DNA from: Stephanodiscus triporus
Lineage: Eukaryota > Bacillariophyta > Thalassiosirophyceae > Thalassiosirales > Thalassiosiraceae
Reading direction: 5' to 3'
DNA length: 12,557 nt
NCBI GenBank assembly: GCA_036939755.1
Contig: JALLAZ010001354.1
Coordinates: 1 to 12,557 of the forward strand
Shown here: positions 1 through 7,400 of the stretch, piece by piece
Layout of the letters: the number at the start of each line of letters is the position of its first letter
How positions within the stretch are numbered: position 1 is the first letter of the stretch
The notes under the pieces: generated by a model
Databases searched by the model: none
Seen by the model: only the letters and a program-made list of their open reading frames with translations
What the model was told of the DNA's origin: nothing
Translations under genes and position numbers: made by a program

Positions 1-532
1 ACCCCACGCAAATCTTCTCCACCTGCGTGATGAGGTCGTGGAGCGACTGCTCCTGTTCAATGGTCGCCCATCCCTTCGATGCCTTGAGCTTGTCCCGCAC
101 TCCCTGGGAGCACTGTGCGTACACCGTTGCGTAGCCTTTGAGGAGCGACTCGTTAAGCTTTTGCCTCCTCTTTGCCACGGTCTTCACGTCCTCGGCTCGG
201 ATCGCCTCGAGGTCGTCCTTGTCTGGATCATTCGGGTTCACCGGCGGCGGCAGCGCGATCGACTGCTTCGCCCCGGTCCTGATCGTCTGGGCAACTAAAT
301 ACCCCTCGTCGGGCAGCGTTTGCTGAATGTAGTTGGCAACCTCCTCGCGATGCAGCGTGAATTGCGCCGCGTATTTGTTTTGACCTGTGTTGAAGGTCCA
401 TTTTTTGATCCCCGCCGTGCTGGATCTGAACGGCTTGTCAAGATGATGATCTCCCCCTCCTCGAGGGGCAAATCGCGGTTTTCTACCGCCGCCGCGCCCG
501 GCTCCTTGCCCTGCTGCGGCCTGTTGACTCAT
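1..532 (-). CDS. Copia-type Gag-like protein, N-terminal 177 residues (partial)
   Basis: The minus strand is open from an ATG at 532-530 to the edge of the window, giving 177 residues. A stop lies in frame upstream of this ATG and no earlier ATG intervenes, which supports the start. The protein begins with a Gly/Arg-rich basic segment (about 8-27, with GRGGGRKPRF and PRGGG), suited to nucleic-acid binding. A segment at 44-95 follows (WTFNTGQNKYAAQFTLHREE at 45-64). A helical, charged segment at 118-177 contains LKGYATVYAQCSQGVRDKLK (131-150) and ends LHDLITQVEKICVG. The pattern Y-x-Q-C-S...KL...W...LI..I...C recalls the Gag core of Copia elements in diatoms and other protists, where Gag forms the virus-like particle; that family recall is from memory. 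Gag normally continues into protease, integrase and RT, which would lie to the left. No lesion is visible in this part. Confidence 0.72.
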   Translation of the reverse strand, partial: MSQQAAAGQGAGRGGGRKPRFAPRGGGDHHLDKPFRSSTAGIKKWTFNTGQNKYAAQFTLHREEVANYIQQTLPDEGYLVAQTIRTGAKQSIALPPPVNPNDPDKDDLEAIRAEDVKTVAKRRQKLNESLLKGYATVYAQCSQGVRDKLKASKGWATIEQEQSLHDLITQVEKICVG

Positions 533-577
533 TTCTGAAGGCGCCGCGTGCCCGTCTCCACACCTTTTAATTAATTA
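533..577 (-). other. Copia leader between 5' LTR and Gag, expected primer-binding site region
   Basis: This 45-bp stretch follows the LTR end (CAACA) on the minus strand and precedes the Gag ATG. Read on the minus strand it starts TAATTAATTAAAAGG. It does not start with the usual TGG complementary to a tRNA 3' end directly after the LTR, so the primer may be an internal tRNA fragment, as known for Copia itself, or the site may be displaced. No specific tRNA can be named. Confidence 0.45.
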
Positions 578-641
578 TGTTGAGAAGACGTCCCGTGGAC
601 GCAAAGCACATAACATTGGATTGCTAGATAATTAATTAAAA
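565..641. repeat. 14-bp perfect inverted repeat across the LTR/leader junction
   Basis: TTTTAATTAATTAT (565-578) is the exact reverse complement of ATAATTAATTAAAA (628-641), with 49 bp between. C564 and G642 extend the pairing by one. One arm lies in the leader next to the LTR, the other inside the LTR. In element RNA this would form a long hairpin enclosing the last ~50 nt of the LTR, a position like the U5-leader stems of retroviruses and LTR elements. Confidence 0.7.
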
Positions 642-828
642 GTGAGCTCAATGCTCACGCCATTACTGCCTTGCTTCCCTCGTTCCTCGCGACACTCCGA
701 CCCCTCGCGCCGGTCTAACAAGTCTAGCAGCTCCTAGTGTCCTGCTAGCACTTCCACGTGTGTGGCGAGTATTTCGCGGATACCTACCTATCCCCGGTTC
801 GCCCTTACGGTTCTCATTCTGCCCAACA
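578..828 (-). repeat. Copia-type 5' LTR (251 bp)
   Basis: Read on the minus strand the segment begins TGTTGGGCAGAATGAG and ends CTTCTCAACA, giving the canonical TG...CA ends and a short terminal inverted repeat (TGTTG/CAACA). Its length is typical for short Copia LTRs. It lies directly upstream of the Gag leader on one side. On the other side, the sequence immediately switches to gypsy integrase coding sequence. An AT-rich block (628-641) near the internal end could hold promoter elements. The paired LTR is outside the window, so identity between the two LTRs cannot be judged. Confidence 0.78.
642..658. repeat. Small hairpin GTGAGC-TCAAT-GCTCAC in the Copia LTR
   Basis: A 6-bp perfect inverted repeat (642-647 and 653-658) with a 5-nt loop lies directly beside the AT-rich arm at 628-641. 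It could extend RNA structure in the LTR. No function is assigned. Confidence 0.5.
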
Positions 829-1058
829 AAACTGATCTTAACACAAAGCGCGAAAACAATTCACGCATAGATTATGATTACAAAGTTGGTGATAAAGTAC
901 TGGTACGGAAAGATGGTATCCTCCGCAAAACAGAAAGTCGGTATGACAGTGAACCATGGACAATCACATCAGTTCATACGAATGGCACAATCAGGGTTGA
1001 ACGCGGAAGCAAATCAGAACGATTAAACATTAGAAGAGTAACCCCATTTTTTGAATAA
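829..1058 (+). pseudogene. Ty3/gypsy integrase, C-terminal tail (5'-disrupted)
   Basis: From the Copia LTR boundary the plus strand encodes about 75 residues (first whole codon 831) to a TAA at 1056-1058. The sequence reads TDLNTKRENNSRIDYDYKVG, then DKVLVRKDGILRKTESRYDS, EPWTITSVHTNGTIRVERGS and KSERLNIRRVTPFFE. This matches the C-terminal part of Ty3/gypsy integrase: a KVGDKVLVRK strand, then a variant GPY/F-like module with HTNGTIRV, then a basic NIRRVTPFF end. In an intact element this part of integrase helps bind DNA during insertion. There is no chromodomain after it. The upstream RT, RNase H and integrase core would lie beyond the Copia element, outside the window. The frame stays open into the LTR back to an alternative GTG at 762, but those residues are LTR sequence and not integrase. 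Confidence 0.8.
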
Positions 1059-1149
1059 AATAAACTATCTGTCTCTAACTCTCTACAAAGACTTACGCTT
1101 GTTGATAGTAATCGAAAANAAACGAATTTTTAGCCACAAGAAAGACCTC
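1059..1149 (+). other. Gypsy 3' non-coding stretch before the LTR
   Basis: This is an AT-rich, non-coding stretch between the integrase stop and the presumed LTR start, with the single ambiguous base at 1119. A polypurine tract is expected just before the 3' LTR; the best candidate is the purine run AAGAAAGA at 1138-1145, which is weak. No other structure is seen. Confidence 0.45.
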
Positions 1150-1173
1150 TGAGGTCAGGGACTGACCTCAGAG
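1147..1173. repeat. 12-bp perfect palindrome with 3-nt centre at the proposed gypsy LTR start
   Basis: CTCTGAGGTCAG (1147-1158) and CTGACCTCAGAG (1162-1173) are exact reverse complements around GGA. AGA (1143-1145) and TCT (1175-1177) extend it across one mismatch. The inner arms run TGAGGTCA to TGACCTCA, so the repeat itself starts TG and ends CA. Confidence 0.75.
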
Positions 1174-1206
1174 ATCTAACTCAACACCTCAGGTTGAACT
1201 GGATCC

Positions 1207-1235
1207 ACCACATCAACTGAGATGAATGATGTGGT
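1207..1235. repeat. 9-bp inverted repeat directly before the LINE target site
   Basis: ACCACATCA (1207-1215) pairs with TGATGTGGT (1227-1235) across an 11-bp loop. It ends exactly at the base before the 17-bp target duplication. Confidence 0.6.
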
Positions 1236-1252
1236 TGACCTAGGATCCACCA
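1236..1252. repeat. LINE target-site duplication, 3'-side copy
   Basis: TGACCTAGGATCCACCA is identical to 12481-12497, 17 of 17 bases. The bases outside differ: T1235 against G12480, and A1253 against C12498. That fixes both LINE ends. A direct repeat of this length is typical of target-primed insertion and unlike the 4-6 bp made by integrases. Confidence 0.88.
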
Positions 1253-1265
1253 AACGTTAAACGTT
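1252..1265 (-). repeat. LINE 3' tail: two AACGTTT heptamers instead of poly(A)
   Basis: The plus strand reads AAACGTT at 1252-1258 and again at 1259-1265, so the sense strand ends AACGTTTAACGTTT. The last T can be assigned to either the tail or the target duplication. Short tandem 3' tails occur in several LINE clades, for example the TAA repeats of the I element. Confidence 0.65.
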
Positions 1266-1454
1266 ATCTTATAAAATTACCCTGTTCTATCTAATTTTCA
1301 TATTACATGTGTAAAAGGGCAGACGAACTTTTGTCTTTCTTTTCCGCCTACTGGGGCAGAGCAACCGCACCGGGGCGATGAATGTCCGCTAGTCAGGCAT
1401 TCTTATCCAATGAAGGATGCATTCGAGCCAGACCAGGCTCGGGATAGTCCATAC
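1253..1454 (-). other. LINE 3' untranslated region (202 bp)
   Basis: This runs from the ORF2 stop (TGA at 1457-1455) to the 3' end. No AATAAA signal is seen on the sense strand. The distal ~60 bases are AT-rich, the proximal part GC-richer and able to fold. LINE RTs often recognise a 3' UTR structure. Confidence 0.65.
1424..1441 (-). repeat. Stem-loop in the LINE 3' UTR
   Basis: On the sense strand CGAGCC-TGGTCT-GGCTCG forms a perfect 6-bp GC-rich stem with a 6-nt loop, 13 bases after the ORF2 stop. It is a candidate element for recognition of the RNA by its own RT, as in some LINE families; this is an inference. Confidence 0.5.
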
Positions 1455-4400
1455 TCATTTTCTTCGCCAATGTAAGCGATAATGGGTACCTGTAAGGTCT
1501 GTCGAATGCGTACAAGGGGTAGGATCTCGCGCGGAGCAGGCTTGTCGAGGTGTCCAAAATGATGCAGGTAAAGTTTGTTGGCGAGGACGTCGTGGGCGGG
1601 ACTGATGGCGATGTTGGCGTTGGGATGGGTGTACCTGGGGTAAATCTTGATTGACGGGGGTCGGACGTGCTCGGGTCGTGAAAAATCTGTGAAGGCTCCC
1701 TGGGGTGAGGTGCCCCAAATGAAAGTGGGAAGCTGCACCGAGAGCCGACTCCATAGCAGCGACCCATATTTGTCGTTGTATTGTGTCGGCACTCCCAAGC
1801 TGCACAAAATCTTGCTGGAGTAAGTACCTGTGCGCCGGGAGGAGTCTGCCGGGAGATGTCATGAGCAAGTCCCTGATGCGGGCACTCAGGAGGGAGTGTC
1901 CGTGCATTGTGAGACCATCGAAACTGTGATGTACGTCAGCATTGCGAAAGAGCCACTGACGGTGTGTAACGCTCAGAAGGGCTTTAATCAAAGATATCCC
2001 CCACTTCGTGATGGACTTCCGAGACGGGAAAGATACTCCTACAATGTCCAGGAGTGCGACCGATACTCTTCCCTCGAGGAAGCAATCCCAACCCAACGCA
2101 TCGTGTATCTTTGCGAAAGTGATATACTTGCTGCCTACTGGCGTTAGATTCTCCATAGTATCAGCACCCTGGAGGGTGAGGTAATTCTCAATAATCGTTA
2201 TCAACTCAACATCCGCGTTCGCCACTTCGAAACATTTGACTACGTCGGCAATCGATGAACGGTACAATTGGACCCGGCCAATATGTGTACACCGGGTTAG
2301 GTGCTTAGACGTTTCCCTGACTAGCCCGCAATTAGGGCACAAAGTACTGATCGTAGAATCCCAAAGTGATTGCTTGCTATTGGATCCGCACCACCCCGAC
2401 ACCTGCTTCGTGACAAAAATTCGGAACATCTTGGGATAGCTCGCCATTGTCTTGCCAACCCCGTCCCACCATATCAAGTCAAAGTTCTGATAAGAAACAA
2501 TATTCTTGATGTCGAAGAATCGTCTGGCCTCAGATCCTCCCCAATGACGGTCCAAGGCATCGCGAACTGGGCCAGTCACCTTGATCCCATTCATTGTGAT
2601 AATGAAATCGTCGTGGGGATAGTGCCCGTCAAAAAACTCCCCTGACAAACATGAATGGCGAAGAGCACCTTTTGCGAGGTCGTCGACGGTAATATTCATG
2701 AGTTCTTGCTGTGTACATTCGCTGAGTGGCTTGAGTTTGTCGGTGTGCGATTGGACATAGTTGAATCTAACAGCGAACAGTTGTCTGGAGATAAGTTTCT
2801 TCATGACCCTGAGAACATCAGCTTGGGTCTGCGATGTAGGGAGTGGCTTCGAGGGAGTGTTACCATGCAAGACAACGCCATTATTATCACAGTCTTCTTG
2901 TAGGACAGGAAAGGGGCCGACAATTCCCGTAGTAGCAGCGCGGAGGATCATCTGCGCTAAAATCGCACCAAGGATTTCACCTCTATAACTGCCCGCCGAT
3001 GGGTGTCGCTCAACGATTGTGCAAGTGCATGCCTGTAATGTCCGGGAGCAGAATATCATAACGGCGGCAGAGCACACATCCGTCGCGTTTTCCTTTATGT
3101 ATGACCCATCGTGTGCAACCAAGAGAGTGCCAGATAAAAGCCCCTGCCATATCCAAGCACCATCCCCATCGCACCTCAGAGTTCTCCATAAAGAATCATT
3201 ACCATCATTATGGATGGTTTGCCAGAATGTGCGTGGAACAGGATCGGGATGTTGATATTCCAGGACCCAGGAATGGAGTAAGATTATATCGTCATCTACC
3301 GTTGTGACACTGGCGTAATACCTGAGAGGGGCATAGGCAAGACTGCCGGCACGCGTCATCCGCCGGCCCGACCGAGTTCCTCTGCCACTTCCAAGGAAGA
3401 ACACAATGTATCGTTCCACTCCATTAATGCTCACCTTGGAATGAACAATTGTCCCGTCGTGGTTAGTAGTCCATTGATGAATCTTGTGAGGCGCGCAAAT
3501 GTACTCGCCCAAAGGCTCCGAAAGTATCAGGTAAGGGGAACTAATCCGCTTGATTGCAGCGGTCCAAAGAATTTTAGCCGCGCGTGTTGGACGTTGCAAT
3601 GGGAATTTATGGTGATCGGAGCGGCCTTCCTTCCAACTCATACACTCCTTGTCAATAGTGCGCCCATCAGACATGACGATGCAGGACAAATGTATCACCT
3701 TCTTGTACTGGCGAAATATGTTGAGGTCTTGCAAGTCGCGGCCGTGATAATACTTGGAGAACTCGTTCATCAATGAGCGATCCCCCTGTCGAACAGGCTG
3801 GAGAGTTGCGCCATCGCCCAAAGACGCGTCGACATTGAACGTTTGCAATAATTCCCACAAATTCTTGAACCATGTGTTATCTGTTGCCAACACCGAAAGG
3901 TCAGTGTACTTGTATGCGAAAACGTTACCGTAAAGGCCAACATCTATCAAGAACGATTCGTATCCCATTCGGAGGGCTGTGGGAGCAGCGTCTTGGAATC
4001 CCCAAAGGCATTGAATCAATTGCAGTTTCGAGGCAAGTGAGATGATAGAGAAATTCGGCAATCCAATACCCTGATAACACTCGGGAATCATTCTCCAAGG
4101 TAGTTCGATATGGCGCTGGACGCCAAGAAACGGGAGGCACCTATAGTACACTGGTTTAGTGACCATGTACAATTCCCGAGACGATAATACGACTGTAGCG
4201 ATACCCCATGACATCCCAGGATACAATTGCAAATTGAAGCTGGTCCAGGCGTCAGAGTGTGAGAGGGGCCGTGAGCTTAAACGATCCGCCCAGCTGTATC
4301 CCTTTTTGCACATCTCGTGCATGTGTTTGGTTCCCCGGGAAGCAGGGCCAAACCACACGCCCAGCATCAATGATGCACTAGTGGAGGGAAGTGTTGGAAT

Positions 4401-7400
4401 TGGAGCATGAGCCCCTCCGGGAAGTGGCACCGATAAGTGAGATGGAAGTGGGTTGTCGTCGGCCTGCAGGATCAGTGATGTTGGCGTTGGTAAGTTGTCG
4501 ATGGAATCCAATATGTGTTGGCCTCTGATAACTTTATAAGTCATGAAATACGTAAAACACTTCTCGGGTTTCATAGCCGCCCCAGTTGCAATCGCGAGTC
4601 CCCCCCATGCGTTGGTAGAACCCTGAGCATGCTGAATCAGATCCGAAGGGGAATCGGTGATTTGCGGGGACATGTGGATGTTGTCGGCATCGTCAACATA
4701 GAGGACTGCTGCAAGGACGACTAAACGGAGAGTGAGGCTTGTCGTTGTTCTGGCACCGTGGCCGTCGCGCAAGTAGGCATTCACTATCAGTGAGCTGATC
4801 GCCTGGAACGTTGGACCAGCTGCCGCATTGCCTTGTCCTAAGCTCAGAGTGGGGTGCTCGCTGGAGCCACCATACGAACGAGAGGACTCGCCAAATCCAG
4901 TGCGGAGGAAAAACGTCATAATCTGCATCGTTTTTAAAAGGACCCGTATTGCTGGCCGAGGTAAACCAAAACTTTGTAATGCGATGCTTGCTGGAGGATG
5001 AGCCATTCTATCATAACAATCTGCAAAATCGTTGCAACCTATGCACATGGGGTGATGGTGTATGCGAGATTCGTCGCAGAACATTATTTTGGTCATGACA
5101 GCACTGATGCAGTTGCTGCCCTTCTTGGCAAAGCACTCGATAGGGACTTGTTCCTTTTCTTGTGCCGACCTGAGCATTCGTCGCGCCAGAACCTCCTTCA
5201 TATAATAATTGTAGTCTGCCTCGACAAGAACAATGCCCCGCATCTTGTTAATCCTGTTGTTCCCAGGGGTCTTCTCCAATAAAACTGTGAGACCCACAGT
5301 CCAACGAGCAAGGACGACGCCCTTCCGTGCACATGCTGTCAGCTTTGCGGCGTGGAAAGCAGACAAGTGGGTGTCAAAGCTAGCTGCCTTGTAATGGCCA
5401 TAGTGGCCGCCACTATAAGACGATGACTTATTTTCATTAGCGTGCTGCCAGAAACCTTGGAAATCTGTAATGGAGATAGCAGTATCGATCGCCTCATTTC
5501 CCATCCTTGCGTACGTGTGTTGGGCTTCTTCAAAGAACTTGATTGTCCAGAGGTCGGTATCTTGTGGATAAGTAAACGTACCGTCCAATATCTCTTGGGC
5601 ACGATCCGTATCACCAAGTGGTCCCACTTCCCGTAAAAGAGTGGACCGATAAACCGGTGCCGAAAATGCGTGACGAAACCTAAGCGAGAGGTGATGTGCC
5701 GAATGATCAAATATCTCGTCCTCTGTCCTGTATGTGGTCGTGCCGGTCGGCGTTTCAACTTGTATACACGTAGGAGCGGCACCGCGTGGAGGGCGAGTTG
5801 AGTAGTTGATCGTTCGCCATGTCTTCTTCTGTGCTTCGCGGCGGAGAATCTCAAGGATCGCTTGTGCTCGGACTGTGTCAGATTTTTCCTCTGCATCCTC
5901 GATTAGGCAGAGTAGATGCTCGCGACGAAGAGCCGGGGCATCCTTGGCGAGGCGTGATATCTCAGCGTTGGCCATAATCACATGGATGCATACAGTATCG
6001 TACGACACCGTCCGGGGGTCGGGAAGATGGAGCCTATAGCAATCCCGGAACAAATTCCTGGGGTCTGGTGTCCCATTGCCCTGCATCCACTGTTGTACAC
6101 GTTTCAACAACCATCGGCGGGACAACCATATTCCAATAGTAGGGCTCCACTCGATGTGTCCCATCATGAACTTGCTGACCTCGTTCTCAGAGTGCAGCAT
6201 GAGCTGCATGAATTCTGTATCCAATGCATTCATGATTATCTCAAAGTCATCGTTGTCTAAATAGTCAGTTAAGCGGAGTATCTCGTCCATTCGACCGAAC
6301 ATATTGTGCTCGTCGCACTTTGCCGTCAACTCTGCGTTATACAAGCGAACCATACGCTTACTTGAGCAATGGAATTTTCTTGAGGCAACGCGAACTATGT
6401 TAGGGAACTCGTTCCCAATAACCGAATCGGATGAAAAGTCAATTATGAAGCACCGGTGATCCCCGACTCCACCAAGATGAGGAAGGAGGGTCACATTCAC
6501 ACACTCGATACCCGAGGTAGCAAAGATCCCGTCAATAGGGACACTCCCGGTACGGAAAGTCGGGGGGAGATGGACGCCAGTATGGTGACGGCACATCTCT
6601 TTAAAATTCAAATCAGAAGCAGTGATTCTCGTTGCCAACCGTCCGTGGTAGACATTTTCGTTAAAATCGCCCAAAAGGATAATGTCGTTATCGCTCATCT
6701 TCCAGATCGACAACTGGGCAACGAGTTGTTCGAAGAAGATTGTCCTTGGGGAACGGGCATCGCCAAGTGCCTGGAAGTACCGTGCCTGTTGGTCCTTCAC
6801 GGTGGTACCCGCTGATCGTCCGGAGTTGCTAGGTTGATACGCCATAACTATACGGGTCTTTTTCCTTCCAGAGCCCAATAGGAGCCAACACCATCTCCCC
6901 AGCCCTGTGATGTCAACGCCTGTGTCGATCACCTCTGACGAGATTGTCCTGAATGCCATCATCGCACATCCCCCAAATTGGTTAGGGCGCATACGTTCAT
7001 TTATGTTATGTGCGACAACGCTTCTGGTTTCAGTACCTACCCCAAATAGGTTGCAGAACCGTCGTGAGTGGGGGACCTGCCGCCAGTCAATCTGTGTTTC
7101 GCACCCACATAGAATGTCGACGTTATACTCGCGACACATGTTGTTGATGGCGGTAATTTTCGCATTCCCTGACATGACACACAAACTGTTGAAATTCTCC
7201 ATGGCAAGCCGTATTGTATGTGAGGGTTTAACGCGAGGAGCATGCCCGTACTTGCTGGTGGCCTGTAAGGAGTTTCGGGTGGACTCGACCTGGCGAAGCG
7301 CGGCACTCTGAGCCTGAGCGAGTTGCAGGGCAGTGGCCTTCATCGATGAATCTTTTGTCTTCCTCCGTGCGCGTCGAGATTTCCTTGTGGCCATCTCCAC

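Larger units (their letters stand above)
1..828 (-). mobile_element. Ty1/copia-like LTR retrotransposon, 5' portion, cut by the left edge
   Basis: On the minus strand this holds a complete 5' LTR (578-828), a 45-bp leader and the start of a Gag-like ORF running off base 1. The LTR edge at 828 abuts sequence that continues a Ty3/gypsy integrase reading frame on the other strand, so the element appears to have inserted into an older gypsy copy. The 5 bp beyond the LTR (AAACT, 829-833) would be one copy of the target duplication; its partner lies outside the window, so this cannot be confirmed. The pol region and 3' LTR are not visible. The family call rests on Gag style and LTR form, not on pol order. 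Confidence 0.75.
829..1252 (+). mobile_element. Ty3/gypsy-like LTR retrotransposon remnant, 3' end, broken by two insertions
   Basis: This carries the C-terminal tail of a gypsy integrase (829-1058), a 3' non-coding stretch, and the first part of a putative 3' LTR (from about 1150). The left break is the Copia insertion at 828/829. On the right the LTR is interrupted by the LINE and resumes at 12498. It is the oldest visible layer of the nest because both other elements sit inside it. Confidence 0.72.
1150..1252 (+). repeat. Gypsy 3' LTR, first part (interrupted by the LINE)
   Basis: The start is proposed at TGAGGTCAGG (1150) from its TG dinucleotide and its place after integrase. The LTR continues at 12498 after removal of the LINE and one duplication copy. 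The inner part is rich in short repeats (CCTCAG, GGATCCACCACATC). The LTR end is outside the window and no second LTR is available, so the start is an inference. Confidence 0.5.

Noticed and set aside
38..298. Plus-strand open frames at the left edge
   Set aside because: The minus strand gives a Gag-like protein through the window edge with a credible start; the plus-strand frames are its shadows.
565..641. A short MITE with AT-rich terminal inverted repeats
   Set aside because: One arm crosses the Copia LTR boundary and the other is inside the LTR, and there is no convincing target duplication around it; an LTR/leader hairpin explains it better.
762..828. GTG-initiated N-terminus for the integrase tail
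   Set aside because: These codons lie within the Copia LTR; the frame is open across the junction by chance and the integrase homology begins only after 828.
1054..1059. AATAAA as a polyadenylation signal after integrase
   Set aside because: It overlaps the integrase stop codon in AT-rich sequence; without the LTR R region its use cannot be supported.
1241..1252. GGATCCACCA resembling a tRNA 3' end
   Set aside because: No upstream cloverleaf could be built; the CCA end appears to be coincidence within the LTR.
5339..5896. 185-codon minus-strand frame within ORF2
   Set aside because: It overlaps the ORF2 linker and RT coding region in another frame; the ORF2 frame carries the conserved motifs.
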